64,000 nucleotides of DNA from VRUE01 sp963762205 (lineage in GTDB: Bacteria > Actinomycetota > Thermoleophilia > Solirubrobacterales > 70-9): the NCBI GenBank assembly GCA_963762205.1, contig CAVXJZ010000002.1, positions 310,001-374,000 on the forward strand. Reading direction: 5' to 3'. Position 1 is the first letter of the stretch; every line of letters starts with the position of its first letter. This document shows, piece after piece, positions 33,252-41,690 of this stretch. Under the pieces are notes generated by a model. That model was not told where the DNA came from. It did not search any database and worked only from the letters and a program-made list of their open reading frames with translations. Position numbers and translations under genes: made by a program.

Positions 33252-34220
33252 TCAGGAGGCGGTGGCGCGCGGGTGGGCGTCGAAGTAGACCTGCTTGAGC
33301 TGCTCGCCGGAGAGGTGGGTGTACATCTGCGTGGTCGAGATGTCGGCGTGGCCGAGCATCTCCTGCACGGCGCGCAGGTCGCAGCCGCCGGCGAGCAGGT
33401 GGGTGGCGAAGCTGTGGCGCAGGGTGTGGGGGCTGAGCTGGCCGCGCAGGCCCGCGGCGCGGGCGTGGCGCTGGACGATCTTGTAGAGGCCCTGGCGGCT
33501 GAGCGGCCCGCCGCGGAAGTTGAGGAACAGCTTCGCCTCCTGGCGGTCGCCGACCAGCTTCGGGCGGCCGCCGCGTAGGTAGACGCTGATCGCGGCGATC
33601 GCCTTGCGGCCGAGCGGCACCAGGCGCTCCTTCGATCCCTTGCCGCGAGCGCGCAGGAAGCCCTGGCGCAGGTCGATGTCGGCGAGCTCGAGCCCGATCG
33701 TCTCCGAGGCACGCAGCCCGCAGGCGTACATCACCTCGAGCAGGGCGCGGTCGCGCAGCGCGGTCGGCTCGTCGCCGCGCGGCGAGGCGAGCAGCTTCTG
33801 GACCTCGGCGTAGTTGAGTACCTGCGGCAGCTTCTTGGCGCGGCGCGGCGCGGTCAGCACCGCGGTCGGGTCGTCGGCGATCAGCTCGTCGCGGCGCAGG
33901 TGCTTGTAGAAGGAGCGCAGACAGGCCGCCTTGCGGTGGATCGTCGCCGCCGAGCAGGCGGGGCGGCCGTTGCCGGTGGCGAGGTCGGCGAGGAACTCGG
34001 CGACCTCCGCCGGCCGCACCGCGAGCGCGTCGAGGTCGTGGGCGGCGAGGAATTCCCCGTACTGGAGGAGGTCCGTCCGGTAGGCGTTGAGGGTGTTGCG
34101 CGAGAGGCCGCGCTCCAGCTCCAGGTAGGAGAGGAAGTCGAGCACGAGGCTCGCGAAGCGCTTGCCGGCCTCCGGCCCGCCCGGCGCGGGCGGCTGCGGA
34201 GGCTTTACCGCGATCGCCAT
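33252..34220 (-). CDS. xerD: Tyrosine recombinase XerD-like
   Basis: 322 residues. The N-terminal SAM-like core-binding domain is LDFLSYLELERGLSRNTLNA. In the catalytic domain the R-K-H-R-H-Y set can be followed: CGLRASETIGLELAD (Arg), GKGSKERLVPLG (Lys), LSPHTLRHSFATHLL (H-x-x-R), MLGHADISTTQMYTH (His and nucleophile Tyr). It resolves chromosome dimers at dif with a partner recombinase. Its location in the pyrG-xerD neighbourhood is typical for the actinobacterial housekeeping XerD, so it is not likely to be a phage integrase. Confidence 0.95.
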   Translation of the reverse strand: MAIAVKPPQPPAPGGPEAGKRFASLVLDFLSYLELERGLSRNTLNAYRTDLLQYGEFLAAHDLDALAVRPAEVAEFLADLATGNGRPACSAATIHRKAACLRSFYKHLRRDELIADDPTAVLTAPRRAKKLPQVLNYAEVQKLLASPRGDEPTALRDRALLEVMYACGLRASETIGLELADIDLRQGFLRARGKGSKERLVPLGRKAIAAISVYLRGGRPKLVGDRQEAKLFLNFRGGPLSRQGLYKIVQRHARAAGLRGQLSPHTLRHSFATHLLAGGCDLRAVQEMLGHADISTTQMYTHLSGEQLKQVYFDAHPRATAS

Positions 34221-34245
34221 GCCGGGAGGTTCTCCCGGCCGGCTC

Positions 34246-35389
34246 TCATCCCTTGCCGCGCAAGACGGCGCCCGCCAGCGCCGCGCCGGCGGCGAGCGGC
34301 GCGGCGAAGAACAGCGGATCCTCGTCGATGCCGCGGCCCATGGTCCGGGCCGGCAGGCCGCTCTCGACGTAGTCGTCCATGTGGACGGGCTCCGGGACGA
34401 GCCGGTGGCGGCCGGCGGCGGCCGCCTCCAGCTTCTCCGCCGCGTCGGCCCCGCCCGGCCAGCGCTCGGGGCCCTCGGGCACGGCGATCTCGACCGGCGC
34501 CAGCAGCAGCTCCAGCACGGTCAGGGTGTGATGGCTGACCCCGCGGTGGCGCTCGCGCGGGTCGGCGGAGGAAAGCCGCGGCGAGATCGCCGTCGGCAGC
34601 CCGAGGGCGAGGGCGGCGTGGGCGTTGTCGAGCGCGACCGTGCCGCCGTGGCCGAGCGCCGAGTCCGACCCGATGATCCCGGGCCCCGGCCCGACGACGA
34701 TCGCCTCCCATCCGAGCGCGGCGGCGGCGTCGAGCGCGCCGGCGGTGGAGATCGCCTCGTGCTCGCCGCCGTAGGCGGGGCCGGCGGTGAGGTGGCCGTC
34801 GAGCAGGCCCCGCTCGCGGAGCTCGGCCACGTCGCGCGACAGCGCGCCCGGCAACGCCCCTCCCCCGGTCTGGACATATCCGACCCTCAATCCCGGCGCC
34901 CTCCGGGTCGCCGCCCACACGGCCGGCGCCAGGTGCCCGTGCAGGGGCAGCACCAGGACACCGACGGAGGTGGCGAGTTTCCGACCGTGAGGGTCGGAAA
35001 CTCGCCACCCGGCGCCCTCGGCCGGCTCGACCGGGTGCTGGAGCGAGGTGTAGTTGAGCTTGATCACGTGCGGCTCCTCGCCGCCGGCCGGGCTGCCGTC
35101 CGCGCCGCCGCCGGCCGGGCTGCCGTCCGCGCCGCCGCGCGGCGGGGTTGCCGTGCGCGCCGCCGGCCGTGTCGAGCCCGCGGGTCAGGTTGACGTGGAC
35201 CACGTCGAAGCCGCCCGAGCCGAGCCCGAGCTCTACCGCGCAGACGTTGACGACGACCTCGTCGCCCTCGCGCATCTCGCCGAGCAGCGCGGTGTCGGCC
35301 CAGGCCGGCCGCAGCTCGCCGTCGACCTCGACCGTCAGCGGCTGCTCGCGGGCGACGACGCCCCGGCGCAGCTGCAGCCGTCCGCTCAC
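34246..35389 (-). pseudogene. DUF3866 family protein, frameshifted
   Basis: The GTG at 35389 overlaps the upstream peptidase stop (GTGA). The first part (GELRPAWADTALLGEMREGD, VELGLGSGGFDVVHVNLTRG) and the second (KLNYTSLQHPVEP, LRVGYVQTGGGALPGALSRD, GPGIIGSDSALGHGG, RHRGVSHHTLTVLE) are both characteristic of DUF3866, but they lie in different frames. The break is at about 35128-35147, at the end of a 24-bp tandem repeat encoding GGADGSPA. One base restores about 380 residues. A start at GTG 35067 would lose the N-terminal domain. A palindrome (34969-35009) is embedded in the coding sequence. Function of the family is unknown; it is usually near pyrG/xerD. Confidence 0.8.
34969..35009. repeat. 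Palindromic element inside the DUF3866 coding sequence
   Basis: Perfect 18-bp arms GGTGGCGAGTTTCCGACC with a 5-nt loop. It is translated as part of WRVSDPHGRKLATS. A related palindrome lies upstream of efp at 60885. Confidence 0.8.
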
Positions 35390-36507
35390 CCGCTCGCGGT
35401 CTCGCCCTCGGCGGCCGCGACGATCCCCTCGCAGACCTCGAGCATCTTGTCGAGGTGGCGCGCCGAGACGCTCTCGTCCGAGGTGTGGACGTCGTTGGTG
35501 CCGTTGGAGAGCAGCGCGCAGTCGAACCCGTCGAGGCGCATCGCGTTGACGTCGCTGCCGCCGCCGATCGCGACCCTCTGCGGATCGAGCCCGGCGCCGC
35601 GCAGGCCGGCCTCGGCGAGGGCCAGCGCCGCCGAGTCGGTGGGCAGCTCGTAGCCGCGGAAGAGCTCTTCGACCTGGACGTCGACGTCGCAGCCGTGCTC
35701 GCTCGCGCCCCACGCGCAGGCCTCGGTGATCCCGCCGGCGACCTCGGCGGCGCGCTCGCCGTCGAGGCTGCGGGTCTCAGCGACGATCCAGCAGTGGCCG
35801 GGGACGACGTTGCCCGAGGTGCCGCCCTCGATCAGGCCGACGTTTGCCGTCGTCGCCTCGTCGAGACGGCCGAGCTCCATCCGCGAGATCGCCGCGGCGG
35901 CGGCCGAGATCGCGTTGTTGCCGTCCTCGGGGCGGATCCCGGCGTGCGCCTCGACGCCGGAGAAGTCGGCGCGGATCTTCTGCTGGGTCGGCGTGGCGAC
36001 GACCACCTCGCCGACCGGCCCGGCGTGGTCGAGGACGAAGCCCTGCTGCGAGCGCAGGGTCGAGGTGTCGAAGGCCTTCGCCCCACGCAGGCCCTGCTCC
36101 TCGGCGACCGTGAAGAGCAGCTCGAGGCCGACCGCGGGCGGCTCCGCCGCCTCGGCGGCGCGGGCGGCGAGCTCCATGAAGACGGCGACGGCGGCCTTGT
36201 TGTCGGCGCCGAGGATCGTCTCGCCGCGGCTGCGGAAGACGCCTTCGTCGTCGACGACCTCGACCTGGCCGCGGTGCGGAACGGTGTCGATGTGGGCGCA
36301 GAAGGTGAGCCAACGCTCGCCGCCGCCGGGCAGGCGCGCGAGCAGGTTGCCGGAGCCGGCCTCGGCGGGCCCGGCGGCGTCGTCCTCGCTCACCTCGCAC
36401 CCGATCGCCCGCATCTCGGCGGCGATCGAGTCGGCGATCTCACGCTCCTCCCCGGTCGGGCTGCGGATCTCGCACAGACGCACGAACGTCTCGTGAAGCC
36501 TCTCCAC
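35386..36507 (-). CDS. M20-family peptidase (PepT-like)
   Basis: 373 residues from GTG 36507; the frame extends to 36546 but without supporting signals. Zinc peptidase motifs are WLTFCAHIDTVPH (first metal His and Asp), GADNKAAVAVFMEL (bridging Asp), FTVAEEQGLRGAKAF (Glu pair), then LDHAGPVGEVV and a dimerisation domain with GVEAHAGIRPEDGNNAISAA. The last ligand is in GTNDVHTSDESV. It should cleave a tripeptide or other small substrate in the cytoplasm. CATAGT lies 7 nt before the GTG, so it may be leaderless. It is coupled to DUF3866 by a 4-nt overlap. Confidence 0.93.
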   Translation of the reverse strand: MERLHETFVRLCEIRSPTGEEREIADSIAAEMRAIGCEVSEDDAAGPAEAGSGNLLARLPGGGERWLTFCAHIDTVPHRGQVEVVDDEGVFRSRGETILGADNKAAVAVFMELAARAAEAAEPPAVGLELLFTVAEEQGLRGAKAFDTSTLRSQQGFVLDHAGPVGEVVVATPTQQKIRADFSGVEAHAGIRPEDGNNAISAAAAAISRMELGRLDEATTANVGLIEGGTSGNVVPGHCWIVAETRSLDGERAAEVAGGITEACAWGASEHGCDVDVQVEELFRGYELPTDSAALALAEAGLRGAGLDPQRVAIGGGSDVNAMRLDGFDCALLSNGTNDVHTSDESVSARHLDKMLEVCEGIVAAAEGETASG

Positions 36508-36535
36508 GACGGGAACTATGCCAAGTGTCCACCGG

Positions 36536-36561
36536 CCACCACGCACCGGGGGTCGTGGTGG
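36536..36561 (-). terminator. Hairpin between pyrG and the M20 peptidase gene
   Basis: CCACCACG and its complement around a 10-nt loop, 10 bp after the pyrG stop. No T-run; a possible weak terminator separating pyrG from the next promoter. Confidence 0.35.
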
Positions 36562-36570
36562 GGCGCCGTG

Positions 36571-38250
36571 TCAGCTCGAGTGGCGGACGCCGATGTCGCT
36601 GCCCTCGGCCTCGGGCAGCTCGGCGCCGTCGGCGGGCCGCTCGCCGGCGTGCCGGGCGGCGGCGCCGACGAACTCCCGGAAGAGCGGCTCGGGCCGGTTC
36701 GGCCGCGAGTTGAACTCGGGGTGGAACTGGGAGGCGACGAAGAACGGGTGGTCGGGAAGCTCGATCATCTCGACCAGGCGCTCGTCGGGGGAGGTGCCGC
36801 CGCAGACGAGGCCCTCGTCTTCGAGCCGCCGCCGCAGCTGGTTGTTGACCTCGTAACGGTGGCGGTGGCGCTTGTAGATGACGGCCTCGTCGAAGATCTC
36901 CCGTGCCCGCGTCCCCTCGTGCAGCTTGACCGGGTCGGCGCCGAGCCGCATCGTGCCGCCCATCTCCGAGACTTCCTTCTGCTCGGGCAGCAGGTCGACG
37001 ACCGGGAACGGCGTCTCGGGGTCGAACTCGGCGGAGTTGGCCCCCTCCATCCCGGCCACCGAGCGCGCGAACTCGACCACCGCGATCTGCATCCCCAGGC
37101 AGATGCCCAGGTACGGAATCGAGCGTTCGCGGGCGATCCGCGCCGCCGCGACCTTGCCCTCGATGCCGCGCTCGCCGAAGCCACCGGGGATCAGGATCCC
37201 GTCGGCGTCCTCGAGCCGCTCGGGCTCGAAGTCCTCGGAGTCGACCAGCTCGACCTCCACCCCGACACCGTGGTGGATGCCACCGTGCTCGAGCGCCTCG
37301 ATCACCGACTTGTAGGCGTCTGCGAGCTTCACGTACTTGCCGACCAGGGCGATCTTGACCCGGCCCTCGGCGGCGTCGGCGCGGCGCACCATCGCCTCCC
37401 ATTCGCTCATGTCGGGCGCCGGCGCGTCGATCCCGAAGTGGTCGAGGACGATGTCGTCGACGCCTTCGGCGCGGAAGACGAGCGGCACCTTGTAGATGTT
37501 GTCGACGTCGTGGGCGGAGATCACGCTGTCGGTCGGGAGGCTGGCGAAGAGGCCGATCTTGGCGCGGATCTCGCGGTCGAGGCGGCCTTCGGAGCGGCAG
37601 ACCAGGGCGTGCGGCTGGATCCCGATGCGGCGCAGCTCGTTGACCGAGTGCTGGGTCGGCTTGGTCTTCAGTTCCCCCGCGTGGCCGACGTAGGGGACCA
37701 GGGTCAGGTGGACGAACATGCTCCGCTTCGGCCCCAGTTCGGTGTAGAGCTGGCGGATCGACTCGAGGAACGGCAGCGACTCGATGTCGCCGACGGTGCC
37801 GCCGATCTCGGTGATCACGAAGTCGACCGACTGGGTCTCGGCGACGATCAGGATTTTGTTCTTGATCTCGTCGGTGATGTGCGGGATCACCTGCACGGTG
37901 GCGCCCAGGTAGTCGCCGCGGCGCTCGCGCTTGATCACCGAGTTGTAGACCGCGCCGGCGGTGACGTTGGAGGCGCGCGAGGTGTTCTCGTCGGTGAAGC
38001 GCTCGTAGTGGCCGAGGTCGAGGTCGGTCTCCGACCCGTCCTCGGTGACGAAGACCTCGCCGTGCTGGAAGGGGCTCATCGTCCCCGGGTCGACGTTGAT
38101 GTAGGGGTCGAACTTCTGCAGCTGGACCCGGAAGCCGCGGGAGACGAGGAGGCGGCCGATCGAGGCCGCGGTGATCCCCTTGCCGAGAGCCGAGACCACC
38201 CCGCCGGTGACGAAGATGAAGCGCGTGTCCCCTTTGTCGGCTCTACTCAT
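36571..38250 (-). CDS. pyrG: CTP synthase
   Basis: 559 residues. The synthetase domain opens FIFVTGGVVSALGKGITAAS with the P-loop, followed by KFDPYINVDPGTMSPFQHGE and FVTEDGSETDLDLGHYERF. The glutamine amidotransferase domain has LGICLGMQIAVVEFAR with the nucleophile Cys (about 393) and FHPEFNSRPNRPEP with the catalytic His/Glu (about 525). It converts UTP to CTP using glutamine and ATP. The ATG at 38250 overlaps the MraY-like gene's stop (ATGA), so it is co-translated with steB and that gene. Confidence 0.98.
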   Translation of the reverse strand: MSRADKGDTRFIFVTGGVVSALGKGITAASIGRLLVSRGFRVQLQKFDPYINVDPGTMSPFQHGEVFVTEDGSETDLDLGHYERFTDENTSRASNVTAGAVYNSVIKRERRGDYLGATVQVIPHITDEIKNKILIVAETQSVDFVITEIGGTVGDIESLPFLESIRQLYTELGPKRSMFVHLTLVPYVGHAGELKTKPTQHSVNELRRIGIQPHALVCRSEGRLDREIRAKIGLFASLPTDSVISAHDVDNIYKVPLVFRAEGVDDIVLDHFGIDAPAPDMSEWEAMVRRADAAEGRVKIALVGKYVKLADAYKSVIEALEHGGIHHGVGVEVELVDSEDFEPERLEDADGILIPGGFGERGIEGKVAAARIARERSIPYLGICLGMQIAVVEFARSVAGMEGANSAEFDPETPFPVVDLLPEQKEVSEMGGTMRLGADPVKLHEGTRAREIFDEAVIYKRHRHRYEVNNQLRRRLEDEGLVCGGTSPDERLVEMIELPDHPFFVASQFHPEFNSRPNRPEPLFREFVGAAARHAGERPADGAELPEAEGSDIGVRHSS

Positions 38251-39083
38251 TCTCTACCGAGCGAGTCTAGCCAGCGCAGGGGCGGAACGGCATCGATCGT
38301 CGCCGAGATCGAACGCAACTCTCCGAAAATCGTAAGTGCGACGACGAGGGCGAGGGCGATCAGCCGGCCGGTCCCGCCCAGCGTCGTCAGCAGCCAGACC
38401 CCGCCGATCGCTCCGACCAGGTTCGAGCCGGTGTCGCCGAGCATCGCCCGCTCGCGCAGGGTGAACCAGGCCCCGACCGCGACCGCGCCGGCGAAGATCC
38501 CGAGCAGCTCGATCGGCGCGATCGTCCAGGCCCCGAGGCAGAGCCCGGCGCCGAGCAGCGCCAGCCCCTTCTCGGCCCGCCCCGGCCGCAGGTCGAGCAG
38601 GTTGAAGCAGTTGGTGGCGAGGATCAGCAGCGCCACGTCGGCCAGGTAGCGCCACGATTCGAGGCCGCGCCCGGAGACCACGTAGGCGGCGAGGGCGAGA
38701 GCGCCGATCGCCTTGATCGCCCCGGTCGAGAGGCGCCCCTCGCGCAGCGCCGCCGCGTGGCCGCGCCAGCCCCGCGGCGCCTCGCCGCTCTCGCCGCGCC
38801 CGAGCGAGTCGTCGAGGAAGCCGAGGAAGGCGACGCCGAGCAGGTAGGGCATCCAGCGCCGCAGCTCCGGGTCGAGCAGCTCGAGGTCGCCGCGATCGTC
38901 GAGGAAGGCGAGCGGCGCCAGGGCGACGAGGGCGGAGGTGGCGAGGATCGCGCCGAGTGGGAAGGCGAGCGCCGCGCCGCGCCAGTTCTCGCGAACCAGG
39001 CCGGCGTCGAGCAGGCCGCGCACGCCGGCCGGCACGACCAGCAGCGCGACCGCGACCGCGACCGGGAAGCCGATCCAGGTCAC
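38247..39083 (-). CDS. MraY/WecA-like polyprenyl-phosphate sugar-1-phosphate transferase
   Basis: 278 residues with eight or nine predicted membrane helices. The family's acidic motifs are visible: LGVAFLGFLDDSLGRGES (Asp pair), TNCFNLLDLRPGRAEKGLAL (the NxxNxxDG-like motif) and LRERAMLGDTGSN (the HxGDxGS-like motif, lacking the usual His-rich segment). It is shorter than true MraY or WecA (about 340-360) and is probably one of the degenerate homologs found next to steB in Actinobacteria. It overlaps steB and pyrG by four bases at each end. Confidence 0.85.
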   Translation of the reverse strand: MTWIGFPVAVAVALLVVPAGVRGLLDAGLVRENWRGAALAFPLGAILATSALVALAPLAFLDDRGDLELLDPELRRWMPYLLGVAFLGFLDDSLGRGESGEAPRGWRGHAAALREGRLSTGAIKAIGALALAAYVVSGRGLESWRYLADVALLILATNCFNLLDLRPGRAEKGLALLGAGLCLGAWTIAPIELLGIFAGAVAVGAWFTLRERAMLGDTGSNLVGAIGGVWLLTTLGGTGRLIALALVVALTIFGELRSISATIDAVPPLRWLDSLGRE

Positions 39084-39952
39084 TTGCGCTCGTTTGGCGC
39101 CAGCAGGTCGGGCAGCAGGCGGTCGGCCGAGCCCTTGACGCCGAAGCTGCCCTCGGCGCCGAGCAGGGCGAAGACCGTCGCCAGCCGCCCGGCGACCAGG
39201 TCGACGTCGTCGACGCTGGAGAGGTCGTTGCCCTGGTAGAAGGAGATCGAGGAGCTCTCCTGGTCGCTGGCCTCGACCCCGACCGCGGGCGTCTTGGTGG
39301 CGACGATGCCGCCGATCAGGCCCGACTCGAGCTTGCCCGCCTGGGCCGTCCGCTTCGGCCCCATCGCCTCGGGCGGGATGCGAACGACGATCACCCCGTC
39401 GAGGGCGCCGAAGTCGCCGCTCGCCCGCGAGAAGAGATGGCCCCGGACACGCTCGACCAGGGTGCCGCCGCGGACGACCTGGCGGCCGACGCCGACGCCG
39501 AAGGCGCTCAGCGCTTCCGGGTTCCTGGCGAGCTTCGCGAAGCGCGTCTTCGAGAGGTCGCCGGCCAGGCCCCGCACGTCGACCGGCTCGCGCACCACCC
39601 CGACCCCGACCAGCCGCGCCCCGGTCGGCGCCAGCGCCTCCTCGATCGAGTCCGAGACCCCGCCGGGGAGGTCGCCGATCGCGACCAGCCCGATGCGGCG
39701 CCCGTCGAGCTGGTCGCGGACCAGGGTCGGATAGACGCGGTCGGCGAACTCGTTGGAGCGCCCCAGTTCACCGCCCAGCTGGTCGGAGCGCTCGCGCGCT
39801 TCCTTGAGGTTGTCGACGAGGCTGCGCTCGAGGTCGCGGCGCGTGTTGCGCAGCGTGTCGCCGCCGAACTCGGCCCCGATCAGGATCCCGATCGCGAGGG
39901 CGATGAAGACCGCGACGAGGGACACCGCGTGATAGCGCGCGCTGTAGCCCAT
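39080..39952 (-). CDS. steB: SteB/MctB-family cell-envelope protein
   Basis: 290 residues from the ATG at 39952. One N-terminal membrane helix (YHAVSLVAVFIALAIGILIG) is followed by a coiled coil (LRNTRRDLERSLVDNLKEAR) and a periplasmic-type domain ending near ATVFALLGAEGSFGVKGSAD. This matches the DUF3186 family, called MctB (copper transport) in mycobacteria and SteB (cytokinesis/cell wall) in corynebacteria. Beside steA the SteB reading is better. TAGGCT is 8 nt before the ATG, so the mRNA may be leaderless. Confidence 0.88.
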   Translation of the reverse strand: MGYSARYHAVSLVAVFIALAIGILIGAEFGGDTLRNTRRDLERSLVDNLKEARERSDQLGGELGRSNEFADRVYPTLVRDQLDGRRIGLVAIGDLPGGVSDSIEEALAPTGARLVGVGVVREPVDVRGLAGDLSKTRFAKLARNPEALSAFGVGVGRQVVRGGTLVERVRGHLFSRASGDFGALDGVIVVRIPPEAMGPKRTAQAGKLESGLIGGIVATKTPAVGVEASDQESSSISFYQGNDLSSVDDVDLVAGRLATVFALLGAEGSFGVKGSADRLLPDLLAPNERK

Positions 39953-40006
39953 CGGCGGAAAGCCTAGTTGCGAATCGCGCCGGGCAGCCGTTGCTACCGT
40001 TTGACC

Positions 40007-40492
40007 ATGCGGGCCGCGGGGGCAATCGCAATCGTGGCGCTGATCTTCGCGGCCAGCGCGCAAACCGCCGGCTCCGCCCCACCGACCGGGCCGTCGCACT
40101 GCGAGGCGCGCTCCGTCCGCTCGGCACTCGCCGGATACGCCAGAGCGCTCAACCGCGGCCAGTTCAAGCGGCTCGACCGGATCTTCGCCGAGAAGCCCGA
40201 CTTCCAGTGGTACACGACCGACGGGCGCATCGGCCAGGCCTCGAAGCGCCGCAACACCCTGATCGGCTACTTCCGCCGCCGCCACGACAGGGGCGAACGT
40301 CTCGGCCTCGTTCGCTTCCGGTTCACCGGCAACTCACCTCACTACGGCAATTTCGAAATGACGATGCGCCGCTCGCGCCCGGGCCTCCGCGGCCATCGCT
40401 GGGTGCGCATCCCGGGCAAGGGGGCGGCCGTCTGCGCCGGCGGCTCGACGAGGCTGATCGTGATCAGCTTCGGGAACGCTCCCGGCGGCTAG
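40007..40492 (+). CDS. Small secreted protein, possibly NTF2-like
   Basis: 161 residues. A signal peptide (GAIAIVALIFAASAQTAGSA) precedes a domain with YARALNRGQFKRLDRIFAEK and FRFTGNSPHYGNFEMTMRR, reminiscent of SnoaL/NTF2-like folds. Two Cys (CEARSV near 35 and VCAGG near 145) could form a disulfide. A -10 TACCGT preceded by GC ends 6 nt before the ATG, so it should be leaderless. It is inserted between steB and steA, transcribed against both. Function unknown. Confidence 0.78.
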   Translation: MRAAGAIAIVALIFAASAQTAGSAPPTGPSHCEARSVRSALAGYARALNRGQFKRLDRIFAEKPDFQWYTTDGRIGQASKRRNTLIGYFRRRHDRGERLGLVRFRFTGNSPHYGNFEMTMRRSRPGLRGHRWVRIPGKGAAVCAGGSTRLIVISFGNAPGG

Positions 40493-40498
40493 CGCCGC

Positions 40499-41686
40499 TC
40501 AACCGATCCCGAGCCAGATCCTGATCTTCAGCCAGAGCAGGTCGGCGAGGTCGCTGAGCGCCGGCGAGGTGGCGATCACGATCACGAGCAGGACGACGAA
40601 GGCGGCCATGAAGAGCACCAGCGGGCCGAAGGTGGCGGGCGGTTTGTAGAGGCGGCTGACCCCCTTGGCGTCGACCAGCTTCTCGCCGATCCGCAGCCGG
40701 GTGAGGAAGGTCGAGGACATCCCGCCGCGCTTGCGGTCGAGGAACTCGATCAGGTTGAAGTGGGCGCCGACGCAGACGATCAGGTCGGCGCCCTTCTCGA
40801 AGGCCATCAGCATCGCAACGTCCTCGCTGGTCCCGGCCGCGGGCACGAGGGTGTGGTCGAGGCCGAGCTCGAGCAGTCGCTCGCGGCCCGGCGCGCGGCC
40901 GTCGGGGTAGGCGTGGACGATCAGCTCGGCGCCGCAGTGCAGCGCAGCGTCGCCGGCCGAGTCCATGTCGCCGAGGATGACATCGGGCGTGAGGCCCTCC
41001 TCGAGGGCGCCGTCGGCGCCGCCGTCGACGGCGACGACCAGCGGCCGCACGTCGCGGATGTAGGCGCGCAGGGCCTTGATGTCGTTGCGGTGCCGGTCGC
41101 CACGGACGACGATCAGGACCTGGCGATCGCGAAAGCTGGCGCGGGTCGGCGGGAACTGCACGGCGCCGGTCAGCAGGTCGGTCTCGCCGCGCACGTGGGC
41201 GACCGTGTTCTCGGCGAATTCGGCCAGCGCCTCGTCGACGCGCAGCCGCTGGGCGTCGAGCTGGCGCTCGAGCTCGACCGGGTCGAGCTCGCGGCCGCGC
41301 AGGACCGCCCTGCCGTCGACGCTGACGACGCCGGCCTCGATCCTCAGCCGCTCTCCGTCGCGGAACAGCTCGAAGGGGTCGCCCTCGAGGTCGACCAGGA
41401 GGACGCCGGCGCGGGTCAGCAGCAGCGGCCCCGTGTTGGGGTAGCGCCCGTTGGAGGACTCGGCGGCGTTGAGCACGGCCCGCACCCCGGTCGCGATCAG
41501 CTCCTCGGCCGCGATCCGGTCGATGTTGACGTGGTCGATGACGGCGACGTCGCCGGGCGCGAGGTGCTTGACCAGGTCCTTGGTGCGGCGCCCGAGGCGC
41601 GCCGGCCCCTCGACCGCGGCCTCCGGGCCGGAGCCATTCCGCCGTGAGAGCAGCGCGGGAAAACGACGGCGACTGGCGATTGCCAC
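40499..41686 (-). CDS. steA: SteA-like cytokinetic ring protein
   Basis: 395 residues, GTG start 4 bp after the recN stop. An N-terminal extension leads to a thiamine-pyrophosphokinase-like core (VVAVDGGADGALEEGLTPDV, ILGDMDSAG, VPAAGTSEDVAMLMAFEKGA) and one C-terminal membrane helix (LVLFMAAFVVLLVIVIA). This is the architecture of SteA, which with SteB acts in septum formation and peptidoglycan remodelling in Corynebacterium. The TPPK catalytic residues are not clearly all present. Confidence 0.92.
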   Translation of the reverse strand: MAIASRRRFPALLSRRNGSGPEAAVEGPARLGRRTKDLVKHLAPGDVAVIDHVNIDRIAAEELIATGVRAVLNAAESSNGRYPNTGPLLLTRAGVLLVDLEGDPFELFRDGERLRIEAGVVSVDGRAVLRGRELDPVELERQLDAQRLRVDEALAEFAENTVAHVRGETDLLTGAVQFPPTRASFRDRQVLIVVRGDRHRNDIKALRAYIRDVRPLVVAVDGGADGALEEGLTPDVILGDMDSAGDAALHCGAELIVHAYPDGRAPGRERLLELGLDHTLVPAAGTSEDVAMLMAFEKGADLIVCVGAHFNLIEFLDRKRGGMSSTFLTRLRIGEKLVDAKGVSRLYKPPATFGPLVLFMAAFVVLLVIVIATSPALSDLADLLWLKIRIWLGIG

Positions 41687-41690
41687 GCGC

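Noticed and set aside
33252..34220. Phage or ICE integrase
   Set aside because: Sequence and position fit the housekeeping XerD; no att repeats or phage genes are near.
35455..38649. 1064-residue plus-strand frame opposite the peptidase and pyrG
   Set aside because: Shadow frame; composition is the complement of pyrG codons.
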